Part shown: piece after piece, positions 6,864 to 15,000 of the stretch
How the letters are laid out: every line of letters starts with the position of its first letter
Numbering within the stretch: position 1 is the stretch's first letter
Assembly: GCF_900177405.1 (NCBI RefSeq)
Contig: NZ_LT840185.1
Span: 1 to 64,000 of the forward strand
Length of the DNA stretch: 64,000 nucleotides
From: Allosphingosinicella indica
GTDB taxonomy: Bacteria; Pseudomonadota; Alphaproteobacteria; Sphingomonadales; Sphingomonadaceae
Reading direction: 5' to 3'
The notes under the pieces: generated by a model
Told to the model about the DNA's origin: nothing
What the model saw: the letters and a program-made list of their open reading frames with translations, nothing else
Databases searched by the model: none
Translations under genes and position numbers: made by a program

Positions 6864-7772
6864 ATGGCTATGAGGCCAAACGTTCCGGCAACCATCCCCG
6901 CCGCCGCCGCAGGCGAAGCGGGCCTCAACCGCTATCTGGCTGAGATCAAGAAATTTCCGATCCTGGCGCCGGAAGAGGAATATATGCTCGCCAAAAGGTG
7001 GGAGGAGCATCAGGACACTGATGCCGCCGCCAAGCTGGTGAACAGCCACCTGCGCCTCGTCGCGAAGATCGCGATGGGGTATCGCGGCTATGGCCTGCCG
7101 GTCAGCGAGCTGATCTCCGAAGGCAATATCGGGCTGATGCAGGGCGTGAAGAAGTTCGACGCCGACCGCGGCTTCCGCCTCGCGACCTATGCGATGTGGT
7201 GGATCCGCGCCTCGATCCAGGAATTCATCCTGCGCTCGTGGAGCCTCGTGAAGATGGGCACCACCGCGGCGCAGAAGAAATTGTTCTTCAACCTCCGCCG
7301 GATGAAGAACCGTATCGAAGCGTTCGAGGACGGCGACCTGAAGCCCGAGGACGTGACCAAGATCGCCACCGATCTCGGCGTCACCGAGGATGACGTCATC
7401 TCGATGAACCGCCGCATGGCGATGGGCGGCGACACGTCGCTCAACGTACCCATGCGTGAGGATGGCGAGGGCCAATGGCAGGACTGGCTGGTCGATACCG
7501 ATCCGTTGCAGGACGAGCGCGTCGCCGACGCCGAGGAGAGCAAGGTCCGCCACGAGATGCTGATGGACGCGATGGACGTGCTCAACGACCGCGAGCGGCA
7601 CATCCTGACCGAGCGTCGGCTGACCGACGATCCCAAGACTTTGGAAGAGCTCAGCCAAGTCTATGACGTCAGCCGCGAGCGCATCCGCCAGATCGAGGTC
7701 CGCGCCTTCGAGAAGCTTCAGAAGGCGCTGATGAACCTCGCCGGCGAACGGCGTCTGCTGCCTGCGATGTGA
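6864..7772 (+). CDS. rpoH: Heat-shock sigma factor RpoH (sigma-32)
   Basis: 302 residues. The sigma region 2 core (GNIGLMQGVKKFDADRGFRL then ATYAMWWIRASIQEFI) and region 4 (LNDRERHILTERRL; YDVSRERIRQIEVRAFEKL) are intact. The RpoH box QKKLFFNLRR begins at Gln137 and marks this as RpoH rather than RpoD or a stationary-phase sigma. It directs RNA polymerase to chaperone and protease genes after heat stress. ATG 6864 has AGGGAGA 11 bases upstream. The 53-base leader shows no strong thermosensor hairpin by eye. Its stop overlaps the next start (GTG at 7769). Confidence 0.96.
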   Translation: MAMRPNVPATIPAAAAGEAGLNRYLAEIKKFPILAPEEEYMLAKRWEEHQDTDAAAKLVNSHLRLVAKIAMGYRGYGLPVSELISEGNIGLMQGVKKFDADRGFRLATYAMWWIRASIQEFILRSWSLVKMGTTAAQKKLFFNLRRMKNRIEAFEDGDLKPEDVTKIATDLGVTEDDVISMNRRMAMGGDTSLNVPMREDGEGQWQDWLVDTDPLQDERVADAEESKVRHEMLMDAMDVLNDRERHILTERRLTDDPKTLEELSQVYDVSRERIRQIEVRAFEKLQKALMNLAGERRLLPAM

Positions 7773-8308
7773 GACGGCGCCGCGCGCGTCCCGACGATAT
7801 CGCTGCCGTCCACGCCATCTATGTGGACGGCAGCGTCATTCCCTATCTCGGCCATGATTCGATGCCGCTTGCCGACTTCCGGCCGATCTTCGACCGGATG
7901 CTCGACGACGGCGATCTTCATGTGATCGAGATCGACCGCACGGTTGCGGGTTTCTGCAAAACCGGCCGGCAGCACGGCCGCTGCGCGCATGTCGCGCATC
8001 TCGGGCCACTGGCGATCGCTTCCGCCTTCCAGGGCCGCGGGGCGGGACGTGCGATGGTGGCGGAGGTGATCGCCGAGCTCGAAGCCGCCGGCGTGACCCG
8101 GATCGAGCTGCAGGCGGAAGCCGACAATCGCGGAGGCCTCGCTTTCTACGAACGCATGGGATTCCATCGCGAGGGCGTGCAGCGCTTTGCGTACAAGCGC
8201 GGATCGGAGGACGCACCGGTCGATGAGGTGATGATGGTCCGCTTCGTTGGCCCGCTGGCAGTCCACAACCCCAACTTCCCCGATGACGCGACGGAGACGC
8301 CCCGCTAA
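7769..8308 (+). CDS. GNAT-family N-acetyltransferase
   Basis: 179 residues starting at GTG 7769, overlapping the rpoH stop (ATGTGA). The acetyl-CoA pyrophosphate loop reads FQGRGAGRAMV, a Q/R-x-x-G-x-G/A motif, followed by LQAEADNRGGLAFYERMGF, the usual GNAT beta5-alpha4 end. The start RRRRARPDDIAAVHAIY is typical of the fold. The acceptor is unknown. The coupling to rpoH is seen in the sequence, but whether it reflects a stress role is uncertain. Confidence 0.8.
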   Translation: MRRRRARPDDIAAVHAIYVDGSVIPYLGHDSMPLADFRPIFDRMLDDGDLHVIEIDRTVAGFCKTGRQHGRCAHVAHLGPLAIASAFQGRGAGRAMVAEVIAELEAAGVTRIELQAEADNRGGLAFYERMGFHREGVQRFAYKRGSEDAPVDEVMMVRFVGPLAVHNPNFPDDATETPR

Positions 8309-8317
8309 TCACGCCGC

Positions 8318-9256
8318 ATGGCGCGCACGGGATCGAAGCGGCGGGGGAAGCCGCGCAGTGGATTTGGCCGGATATTCGGCTGGATCGTCCGGATCATCCT
8401 GATCTTTGTCGTCGGCAGCATCCTCTGGGTGCTCGCCTACCGCTTCGTGCCGCCGCCCTTTACGCTGACGATGGCGGGCGATCTGCTCGGCGGACGATCG
8501 GTGACCAAGGATTGGACGCCGCTCGAACGGATCGACCGCGACATGGTGCGCGCCGCAATCGCTGCCGAGGACAGCAAATTCTGCAGCCACGGCGGCTTCG
8601 ACACCGACGCCATCGCCGATGCGATGCGCCGCAATGCCGAGGGCGGCCGCATCCGCGGCGGATCGACGATCAGCCAGCAGACCGCGAAGAACGCCTTTCT
8701 GTGGCAGGGCGGCGGCTATTTCCGCAAAGGGCTGGAAGCCTGGTTCACGCTGCTGATCGAGCAGATGTGGGGTAAGCGCCGGATCATGGAAGTCTATCTC
8801 AACATCGCCGAGACGGGCATCGCCACCTATGGCGTCGAAGCCGGGGCGCAGCGCTATTTCGGCAAGGGCGCGGGAACCCTCAGCCGCAACGAGGCCGCGC
8901 GGATCGCCGCGATCCTGCCGCTGCCCAAAAAGCGCGAGGCGATCGCGCCGAGCGGCTTCACCCGCCGCTACGGCAATTCGATCGCGGCGCGGATCGGCGT
9001 GGTGGCGCGCGATGGGCTGGATTCCTGCGTCTACGCGGGCGGCGAGACTGCGCCCCCGGACCGTCCGGAAAAGGCGGTGAAGGCGCCGGATCGCAAGGCC
9101 GCGCCCAAGGCCGAACCGCGCGAGGAGCGGCCCGAGGACTATATCGACGCGCCCGACATCGGCGCGCCGGTCGCGGTGGAAGCGCCGCCGGTGGCGATCG
9201 AGGCCGCGCCCGCGCCGTCGGCGGAGGAACCGGCGCCGGCGCTGAACGGGCTTTAG
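8318..9256 (+). CDS. mtgA: Monofunctional peptidoglycan glycosyltransferase MtgA
   Basis: 312 residues: a basic N-terminus, one membrane anchor (IFGWIVRIILIFVVGSILWVLAY), then the GT51 domain with AAEDSKFCSHGGFD (catalytic Glu in the ED motif), GGSTISQQTAKNAFL, KRRIMEVYLNIAETG and YFGK. There is no transpeptidase domain. It polymerises lipid II into glycan strands at the inner membrane. The family is about 230-240 residues; this protein has an extra 65-residue tail rich in Ala, Pro and Glu (from about residue 245) that is probably disordered. The gene converges on ybaB. Confidence 0.92.
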   Translation: MARTGSKRRGKPRSGFGRIFGWIVRIILIFVVGSILWVLAYRFVPPPFTLTMAGDLLGGRSVTKDWTPLERIDRDMVRAAIAAEDSKFCSHGGFDTDAIADAMRRNAEGGRIRGGSTISQQTAKNAFLWQGGGYFRKGLEAWFTLLIEQMWGKRRIMEVYLNIAETGIATYGVEAGAQRYFGKGAGTLSRNEAARIAAILPLPKKREAIAPSGFTRRYGNSIAARIGVVARDGLDSCVYAGGETAPPDRPEKAVKAPDRKAAPKAEPREERPEDYIDAPDIGAPVAVEAPPVAIEAAPAPSAEEPAPALNGL

Positions 9257-9283
9257 GTGCGCCGCGAGACCTGACCTACAGAT

Positions 9284-9367
9284 CGTCATACCGGACCTGA
9301 TCCGGTATCCATCTTCTTTGTGGCGCCGGTCTTAAGAAGGTGGACCCCGGATCAAGTCCGGGGTGAC
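9284..9367. repeat. Intergenic palindromic repeat, type A inverted pair
   Basis: CGTCATACCGGACCTGATCC with GGTATCCA and, 30 bases later, GGTGGACCCCGGATCAAGTC with CGGGGTGAC form two head-to-head palindromic arms. They fill the gap between the convergent genes mtgA and ybaB. The paired hairpins may also limit read-through on both strands. Confidence 0.75.
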
Positions 9368-9385
9368 CACTTTTGTCCTGGAAAC

Positions 9386-9709
9386 TCAGAACGGGAGCTT
9401 GAAGCCCGGGGGGAGCGGGAGGCCGCTGGTGATCTTCTGCATCTCGCTCGCGGCGGCCGCATCGGCCTTGGCGCGCGCGTCGTTGAACGCGGCGGCGACG
9501 AGATCCTCTACCATCTGCTTTTCGGACGGCTGGAGCAGGCTCGGATCGATATCGACAGCAATGATGCGGCCCTTTGCGCTGGCGCGGACCTTGACCATGC
9601 CGCCGCCCGAAACGCCCTCCACCTCGATCGTATCGAGCCCGGCCTGCGCCTTCTGCAGCTCGGCCTGGGCGTTCTGGGCCATCTTCATGATATCGTCGAG
9701 GTTGGGCAT
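9386..9709 (-). CDS. ybaB: YbaB/EbfC nucleoid-associated protein
   Basis: 107 residues, the family length. It has the N-terminal helix MPNLDDIMKMAQNAQAELQ, the central beta region VEGVSGGGMVKVRASAKGRI, and DPSLLQPSEKQMVEDLVAAAFNDA. The family forms tweezer-like dimers that bind DNA. Its ATG shares one base with the dnaX stop (TGATG). dnaX-ybaB is widely conserved, but recR, often the third gene, is absent and a repeat and mtgA follow instead. Confidence 0.93.
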   Translation of the reverse strand: MPNLDDIMKMAQNAQAELQKAQAGLDTIEVEGVSGGGMVKVRASAKGRIIAVDIDPSLLQPSEKQMVEDLVAAAFNDARAKADAAAASEMQKITSGLPLPPGFKLPF

Positions 9710-11373
9710 CAGGCGCTCCGTTGTTCGTTCAAACTATAATCGACGAGCTCGGCGTCGGGAAAGGCGTCCAAAGCCGCGCGGACGACCGGCGTGTCCAGCA
9801 CTTTCTGTTTGAGCCGTTGCTTTTCCGCGAGTTCCTGATCGCGAAGCGAAGGCTCCGCCGCGCCGTCCTCGGTGAGCGCGACCTGCCAGCTTTCCCCCGT
9901 CATCGCCTTGAGCGCTGCAGCGAGATCGCGCGCGAAATCGGCGGCGAAGGGCTTCAAGGGCTTCAGATCGAGCAGCGGCGGGGCATAGCGGACGAGGCCG
10001 ACGAAATCGTGCAGTTGCTGGGCAAGCAGCGGCTTACCGCCCTGATCCAGCGCATCGACGAGCGCGGCGAAGCTGGCCGGACGGCCCGGAGCCGCGGATA
10101 CGGGCGGCGGCGGCGCGGCCGGCGCTCCGTGCGACGCGGGCGTGGCGGCGGCGGGCGGAATGCCGCCCTCCCCCGCCATCTGCCGGGCGAGTGTTCCGGG
10201 ATCGGGCAGGTCGGTCGCGTGGATGACGCGCAGCAGCGCCATTTCCGCCGTCTCGAGCGGCAGTGTCGCATTGTGGACTTCGGCCAGCCCTTTGAGCAGC
10301 AACTGCCAGAGGCGGTGGAGCGCGGCATAGCCGATCGCCGCCGCCCAGTCGGCATAAGCCTCGCGCTCCTCCACCGACAGCGCCGGATCGTCGGCACCGC
10401 CGACCTTGGCGCGGGTGATGCCGTGCACCGATTCGAGCAACCCGCGGAGCAGCGCCGCGGGCTCGACGCCGAGCTCATACTGATCGCGCACCGCCTTCAG
10501 CGCGCCCGGCGCGTCGCCCGCCAGCAGCAGCGCCAGCAGAGCCCGGATCGCGCCGCGATCGGAGAGGCCGAGCATGGCGCGCACCTGATCGGCGGTGACG
10601 CCGCCCGCGCCGTGCGCGATCGCCTGATCGAGGATCGAGAGGCCGTCGCGCGCCGACCCTTCCGCCGCGCGCGCGATGAGCGTCAGCGCTTCGGGCTCGA
10701 TCGCGACGCCTTCCTTTTCCGCGACTTCGCCGAAATGCGCAGCGAGCTGCTCGGCGGAAATGCGCTTCAGATCGAAACGCTGGCAGCGCGACAGCACCGT
10801 CACCGGCACCTTGTTCACCTCGGTCGTGGCGAACAGGAATTTCACATGCGCGGGCGGCTCCTCCAGCGTCTTCAGGAGCGCGTTGAACGCGTTCTTGGAG
10901 AGCATGTGGACTTCGTCGACGATGTAGACCTTGTAGCGCGCCGAGACGGCGGCGTAGCGCACCGCCTCGATGATCTCGCGCACGTCGTCGACGCCGGTGT
11001 GGCTGGCGGCATCCATCTCGACGACGTCGATGTGACGCCCCTCGGCGATCGCGCGGCAGGGCTCGCAGACTCCGCACGGGTCGATGGTTGGCCCGCCGGC
11101 GCCGTCCGGGCCGATGCAGTTGAGCGCCTTGGCGATGAGCCGCGCGGTCGAGGTCTTGCCGACACCGCGGACGCCGGTGAGCAGGAAGGCGTGCGCGAGC
11201 CGGTCGCGCCGGATGGCATTGCCCAGCGTCTTCACCATCGCATCCTGGCCGATCAGCTCGGCGAAGGACTGGGGGCGATATTTGCGGGCGAGCACGCGAT
11301 AGGGTTGCGCCGCCGCGGGCTGCGGCGGCTCGTCGAGGCCGAGCGCGAAGGTATCGGGGGATTCGGAGGACAT
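9709..11373 (-). CDS. dnaX: DNA polymerase III subunits gamma/tau
   Basis: 554 residues. The AAA+ clamp-loader core has Walker A GVRGVGKTS, the zinc module CGVCEPCRAI with an upstream Cys, VYIVDEVHMLSKNAFNALLKT (Walker B plus sensor) and ATTEVNKVPVTVLSRCQRF (SRC arginine finger). An Ala/Pro-rich linker from about residue 395 leads to a tau-like C-terminal domain that would contact DnaE or DnaB. The gene lies downstream of the SRP RNA and is coupled to ybaB, a common bacterial order. Whether a shorter gamma form is made cannot be judged; I see no obvious slippery site. Confidence 0.95.
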   Translation of the reverse strand: MSSESPDTFALGLDEPPQPAAAQPYRVLARKYRPQSFAELIGQDAMVKTLGNAIRRDRLAHAFLLTGVRGVGKTSTARLIAKALNCIGPDGAGGPTIDPCGVCEPCRAIAEGRHIDVVEMDAASHTGVDDVREIIEAVRYAAVSARYKVYIVDEVHMLSKNAFNALLKTLEEPPAHVKFLFATTEVNKVPVTVLSRCQRFDLKRISAEQLAAHFGEVAEKEGVAIEPEALTLIARAAEGSARDGLSILDQAIAHGAGGVTADQVRAMLGLSDRGAIRALLALLLAGDAPGALKAVRDQYELGVEPAALLRGLLESVHGITRAKVGGADDPALSVEEREAYADWAAAIGYAALHRLWQLLLKGLAEVHNATLPLETAEMALLRVIHATDLPDPGTLARQMAGEGGIPPAAATPASHGAPAAPPPPVSAAPGRPASFAALVDALDQGGKPLLAQQLHDFVGLVRYAPPLLDLKPLKPFAADFARDLAAALKAMTGESWQVALTEDGAAEPSLRDQELAEKQRLKQKVLDTPVVRAALDAFPDAELVDYSLNEQRSA

Positions 11374-11400
11374 CGGGGCGAAGGTAGGACGCGGCCCGGC

Positions 11401-11425
11401 GTCATTCCAGCGAAAGCTGGAATCT
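11401..11425. repeat. Single-arm intergenic palindrome (type A')
   Basis: GTCATTCCAGCGAAAGCTGG followed by AATCT is one arm of the GTCATTCCGGCGAAAGCCGG family found complete at 30079-30165, with compensating changes that keep the stem paired. The rest of the 174-base gap between dnaX and the SRP RNA shows a GC-rich hairpin (GGCGTCGCGGCGAAGCCGCG) and nothing coding. Confidence 0.6.
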
Positions 11426-11547
11426 CTTTTTGTTCTTGGAGTTGGGCGTCGCGGCGAAGCCGCGCCGTCGGTCCTGTCGGCTTAAGCCGCAGGCCGGCCG
11501 CCATTCGATGGCTCTACGCGCTGCTGCGCTCCGCTCGGCATCTCATG

Positions 11548-11645
11548 GGTGGGAGCCGGAACGACCCGAAGCGAAATCGTTACGGCTGCTTCCTTCCGGA
11601 CCTGACCGGGTTGGCGACAACTCCGTCCGCCCGACTCCCGCGGCG
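11548..11645 (-). ncRNA. ffs: Signal recognition particle RNA (4.5S, small bacterial type)
   Basis: The minus strand carries the hallmark domain IV sequence GTCAGGTCCGGAAGGAAGCA followed by GCC. The ends pair through GGGAGTCGG and CCGGCTCCC, giving a hairpin of about 95-98 bases. SRP RNA binds Ffh and targets membrane proteins to the translocase. The location just upstream of dnaX and ybaB on the same strand matches the conserved order in many bacteria. Confidence 0.95.
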
Positions 11646-11676
11646 CATATGGGCGATGGCGCCGGTGCTGGCAAGA

Positions 11677-12732
11677 TCAGGGCGCGCAGGCCGCGCCGGG
11701 CATCCCCGCGGGCCAGCTCAGATCGTAGGTCACGCGGAAGCCGTCGTGATCGGAGAGCCGCGGGCCGGTCGCGCCGCCGTCGAACATCGCCTCGACGCGG
11801 ACGGGGCGGATCGTCACCCCCTCGCCCGACCAGAAGAGCTGGAGATCCTGCGTGTCCATCCAGGGTTCGTCGCCGTCCCACGACATCTGCACATCGCACT
11901 CCTGCGGCCGCTCGCTGCACCAGCGGTGGACGATGGCGATCGGCTGCATCTCGACGAAGCGATCGAAGCGCGGCTCGGAATGGCGCATGTTGAAATCGCC
12001 GCCAAGCACCATCGGCCGCGCGATATCTCCCTCCAGCGCGACGAATTCGGAAATCGCACGGGATTGTCGGCGGTGCGCGGCGAGATGGCGGTCCTCCGGC
12101 GCGCGCGAGGCGCGCTGCGAATTCATGTGGGTGTTGAAGAGGTCGAGCGTACCGGGAACGCCGGGGATGACGATCCGCGCATGGAGCACCCCTTTGTTGG
12201 CAAGGCAGTCAATGCCAGCGCACGCCCGGCGCGGAAACGGCTGCGCGCTGTGGCTGACGATCGGATATTCGGACGCTATCGCGAGCCCCCCGGAGAGGAA
12301 CTTGATGCCAATCTCCCCGCGCGTGACGACGCGGCGGCCGGGAAGGCGCGGCCCCGCACGCGGCGGCTGTGCAGCGCCGCGCGCCGGCCCGGCGACCAGT
12401 GCCGGATAGTCCGCCGCCGTGACGGCTTGGGTAGCCCGGCGGCTGAACATCTCTTGAAAAAGCACCACATCGGGCGCGGCGCCCGCCGCGCGCATTGCCG
12501 CGAGCCGGTTGCCGATCTCCTTCAGCTTCGGTCCGCGGCCGCTCCGCGCCGGCCAGGCAAGGCCCTCGACATTGTAGGTGAGCACGTCGATCCGCGTGCT
12601 CGCCGTCCGCCCGTCCGCCGACAACGCGATCTGAGGCCGCGGCGCAACCGCGCAGGACGAAAGCCGCGGCGCAGGCAGCGAAGTGCAACCGGCCAACAGA
12701 AGTGCGGCCAGGGGAAACGTAGCGCGGATCAA
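11677..12732 (-). CDS. Lipoprotein with endonuclease/exonuclease/phosphatase (EEP) fold
   Basis: 351 residues from a TTG start at 12732 that overlaps the ferredoxin stop (CGTTGA). The start is chosen because LIRATFPLAALLLAGCTS is an ideal lipoprotein signal with lipobox LLAGC. The EEP fold shows DVLTYNVEGLAWP, VLFQEMF (metal Glu), DLFNTHMNS, VLGGDFNMR and LSDHDGFRVTY (catalytic His). It would sit in the periplasm on a membrane and cleave phosphodiester or phosphomonoester bonds; the substrate is unknown. Coupling to an Fe-S ferredoxin gene is odd for such a protein. Confidence 0.82.
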   Translation of the reverse strand: MIRATFPLAALLLAGCTSLPAPRLSSCAVAPRPQIALSADGRTASTRIDVLTYNVEGLAWPARSGRGPKLKEIGNRLAAMRAAGAAPDVVLFQEMFSRRATQAVTAADYPALVAGPARGAAQPPRAGPRLPGRRVVTRGEIGIKFLSGGLAIASEYPIVSHSAQPFPRRACAGIDCLANKGVLHARIVIPGVPGTLDLFNTHMNSQRASRAPEDRHLAAHRRQSRAISEFVALEGDIARPMVLGGDFNMRHSEPRFDRFVEMQPIAIVHRWCSERPQECDVQMSWDGDEPWMDTQDLQLFWSGEGVTIRPVRVEAMFDGGATGPRLSDHDGFRVTYDLSWPAGMPGAACAP

Positions 12733-13064
12733 CGGCCCTGCATGTTGCGCGCGGCGCCGGGGATGCGGACGGTGAGGCTGTCCCAGGCGGGATCGATCCA
12801 GATCTGGCAGGCGAGCCGCGAGTGGCGGGTGACGTGGCTGGCGAGATCGAGCATGTCCTCCTCCTCCTCGCTGGCGCGCGGCAGCTTCGCGAAATCCTCC
12901 GCCTCGACGATCACGTGGCAAGTGGAGCAGGCCATCTGCCCTTCGCAAGTGCCCTCGAGCGGCTGGCCGGCATTCTGGGCGATGTCGAGGAGGCGATCGC
13001 CCCCCTGTCCCGCAACCTCCTGAATGCGATCGCCGTCAGCCGATATGAAGCGCACCGCCGTCAT
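12729..13064 (-). CDS. fdx: 2Fe-2S ferredoxin (adrenodoxin/Isc type)
   Basis: 111 residues with the vertebrate-type ferredoxin pattern: Cys40, Cys46 and Cys49 in GTCEGQMACSTCHVIV and the fourth Cys86 in SRLACQIWI. The acidic helix ASEEEEDMLDLA is the usual partner-binding face. It is an electron donor, and its overlap of 4 bases with the cysteine desulfurase gene upstream suggests a role in Fe-S cluster assembly as in the Isc system. iscU, iscA, hscA and hscB are not adjacent. Confidence 0.92.
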   Translation of the reverse strand: MTAVRFISADGDRIQEVAGQGGDRLLDIAQNAGQPLEGTCEGQMACSTCHVIVEAEDFAKLPRASEEEEDMLDLASHVTRHSRLACQIWIDPAWDSLTVRIPGAARNMQGR

Positions 13065-14155
13065 GCGGCGAGGCTCAGTTGGCGTTCGGCGGCGGCATGG
13101 ATCAGGCCGAGCGCCTCGCGGAGTTCCGCCTCCTGCGTGTAGCGGCCGAAGCCGAGGCGGATGCTGGCGTGGGTTTCTGCCTCGGACAACCCCATCGCGC
13201 GGAGAACATGGCTCGTCTTGCCCGATCCGCTGCCGCAGGCACTCCCGAGGCTGAACGCGGCATCGCGGACATCGGAGAGCAACCGCACCCCATTCACGCC
13301 CGCGCGGCGGACGTTGAGATTGCCCCGGTAGCGGTGCGTGATCGACCCGTTCACCGTCCAGCCGGGTAGCATCTCGATAGCCGTATCCCAGAGTTGCGCG
13401 ACGTGCGCCGTATCGGCCTCCATCCGCTCGGCGGCGAGGCGGGCGGCGGCGCCGAAACCGGCGACGAGCGCGACCGGGACGGTGCCGGCGCGCATTCCCT
13501 GCTCCTGCCCGCCGCCGAGCAGCAGCGGCGGCAAGCGCACGCCGTCGCGCACCCAAAGTGCGCCGATGCCCTTGGGGCCATGGATCTTGTGGGCGCTGAT
13601 CGCGATCAGATCCGGACCTTCGGGGATCGCCATGCGGCCATAGCCCTGCACCGCGTCGCAGAGCAGCAGGCTGCCCTTTGCGCGCGCCGCGGCGGCATAA
13701 TCGGCGACGGGCTGGATCGTGCCGACCTCGTTGTTGACCAGCATCAGCGCGACGATGCCACCTTTGGGCAGCAGCGCCGGATCTGGCGGCGGCACGCGGC
13801 CGTCGGCGCCCACGGGAATTAACGATGCACCAAGGCTTTCGAGGCATTGCAGCGCGGCGGGATGCTCGATTGGGCTGCCAGCGACGCCGCCCGGCGCGAT
13901 CCGCACGCCCGCAGTCAGCGCCCAGTTGAGCGCCTCGGTCGCGCCGGAGGTGAAATAGACACGTCCCCCCGACGGAAGCAGCGCCGCCACGTCGCCACGC
14001 GCCACCTCCACCGCCGCTGCAGCGGCGCGGCCGGCGCGATATTGGCTGGCCGGATTGGCGAAGCCTTCGCTGTCCGGCCCGCCGAGCCAGGGCAGCATCG
14101 CGTCCAGCGCTTCGGGCGCCAGCGGCGTCGTCGCCTGGTAATCGAGATAGAGCAT
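13061..14155 (-). CDS. Cysteine desulfurase (NifS/IscS-like, class V aminotransferase)
   Basis: 364 residues from ATG 14155 (MLYLDYQATTPLAPEALDAM). PLP-binding Lys190 is in SAHKIHGPKG, and the catalytic Cys307 lies in SLGSACGSGSGKTSHVL, a longer loop than in SufS proteins, as in NifS/IscS. It takes sulfur from L-cysteine for Fe-S clusters or thiolation. The coupled ferredoxin supports Fe-S assembly. The upstream frame to 14422 is an unlikely extension because it crosses the promoter and operator region. A 21-bp palindrome 23 bases upstream of the start suggests iron- or Fe-S-responsive control (inference). Confidence 0.9.
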   Translation of the reverse strand: MLYLDYQATTPLAPEALDAMLPWLGGPDSEGFANPASQYRAGRAAAAAVEVARGDVAALLPSGGRVYFTSGATEALNWALTAGVRIAPGGVAGSPIEHPAALQCLESLGASLIPVGADGRVPPPDPALLPKGGIVALMLVNNEVGTIQPVADYAAAARAKGSLLLCDAVQGYGRMAIPEGPDLIAISAHKIHGPKGIGALWVRDGVRLPPLLLGGGQEQGMRAGTVPVALVAGFGAAARLAAERMEADTAHVAQLWDTAIEMLPGWTVNGSITHRYRGNLNVRRAGVNGVRLLSDVRDAAFSLGSACGSGSGKTSHVLRAMGLSEAETHASIRLGFGRYTQEAELREALGLIHAAAERQLSLAA

Positions 14156-14177
14156 TCGAACGGCGCGGGCCTCGTGT

Positions 14178-14198
14178 TTTTGCGAACGATTCGCAAAA
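14178..14198. promoter_or_regulatory. 21-bp perfect-arm palindrome, candidate iron-responsive operator
   Basis: TTTTGCGAA-CGA-TTCGCAAAA has two perfect 9-base arms in the 133-base divergent gap between the desulfurase and the hydrolase. The arms resemble the GCGAA..TTCGC half-sites described for some Fur-type operators. A second short palindrome, GTTGC-ACTTT-GCAAC (14199-14213), abuts it. There is no T-run, so it is not a terminator. Which regulator binds is unknown. Confidence 0.5.
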
Positions 14199-14199
14199 G

Positions 14200-14228
14200 T
14201 TGCACTTTGCAACGGGCACCTATATAGG
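14200..14228 (+). promoter_or_regulatory. Candidate sigma-70 promoter for the hydrolase gene
   Basis: TTGCAC (14200-14205) and TATAGG (14223-14228) are separated by 17 bases, placing transcription start near 14235, about 54 bases before the hydrolase ATG. The -35 hexamer lies inside the second palindrome beside the putative operator, so a bound regulator could affect this gene too. Confidence 0.45.
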
Positions 14229-14288
14229 GCGCACCGCCCGGCTGCCAGCATCCCCGCGCGGCACCCGAACATCCGGATCGTCGAACCT

Positions 14289-14945
14289 ATGCCCGAAGTC
14301 ATCTTTCCCGGCCCCGAGGGCCGCCTCGAAGGCCGTTTCTCGCCGGGCCCGCGCCCGCGCGCGCCGGTCGCGCTGATCCTCCATCCGCACCCGCAGGGCG
14401 GCGGCACGATGAACAATGCCATCGTCCAGGCGCTCTACAAGACCTTCATGCGCCGCGGCTTCGCGACGCTGCGCTTCAACTTCCGCGGCGTCGGCAAGAG
14501 CCAGGGGATCTTCGACAACGGCATCGGCGAACTGTCCGACGCGGCGAGCGCGCTCGACTGGGTGCAGCAGATTCATCCCGAGGCGGAGACGACCTGGATC
14601 GCCGGCTTCAGCTTCGGCGCGTGGATCGGCATGCAGCTTTTGATGCGCCGCCCGGAAGTGCGCGGCTTCATCTCGATAGCGCCGCCGGCGAACATGTATG
14701 ATTTCAGCTTCCTCGCGCCCTGCCCGTCATCGGGCATCATCATCCAGGGCGAGGGCGACGAGGTGGTGACCCCGCTTGCGACGCAGAAGCTGGTCGACAA
14801 GCTGCGCACCCAGCGCCACATCACCATCCACCACGACACCATCCCGCACGCGAACCATTTCTTCGTCAACGAGATGACCGAGCTGATGGCGTCGGTGGAC
14901 AATTATCTCGACATGCGGCTCGACCCGAACTGCCCGATCAAGTGA
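14289..14945 (+). CDS. Alpha/beta hydrolase
   Basis: 218 residues. The nucleophile elbow is GFSFGAW with Ser108; the oxyanion region LILHPHPQGGGTMNN and the PHANHFF segment carrying the catalytic His are typical of the short alpha/beta hydrolase family seen in proteobacteria (KTFMRRGFATLRFNFRGVGKSQG). EGDEVV supplies the likely acid. No signal peptide, so cytoplasmic. The substrate is unknown. It has its own predicted promoter and is divergent from the cysteine desulfurase operon. Confidence 0.85.
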   Translation: MPEVIFPGPEGRLEGRFSPGPRPRAPVALILHPHPQGGGTMNNAIVQALYKTFMRRGFATLRFNFRGVGKSQGIFDNGIGELSDAASALDWVQQIHPEAETTWIAGFSFGAWIGMQLLMRRPEVRGFISIAPPANMYDFSFLAPCPSSGIIIQGEGDEVVTPLATQKLVDKLRTQRHITIHHDTIPHANHFFVNEMTELMASVDNYLDMRLDPNCPIK

Positions 14946-14965
14946 TCCGTAGCTAAGGGCGGCGA

Positions 14966-14990
14966 CTGGGCCCCGGCTTTCGCCGGGGAC
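14966..14990. repeat. Single-arm intergenic palindrome (type A')
   Basis: CTGGGCCCCGGCTTTCGCCG followed by GGGAC keeps the CCGGCTTTCGCCGG core of the repeat family and could act as a hairpin between the convergent hydrolase and the 56-residue membrane protein. Confidence 0.5.
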
Positions 14991-15000
14991 TCGCGTCGAA

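Noticed and set aside
9721-13023. An 1100-codon plus-strand frame opposite dnaX, SRP RNA and the EEP gene
   Set aside because: It runs through a structural RNA and real genes on the other strand, and is rich in Arg with no recognisable domain.
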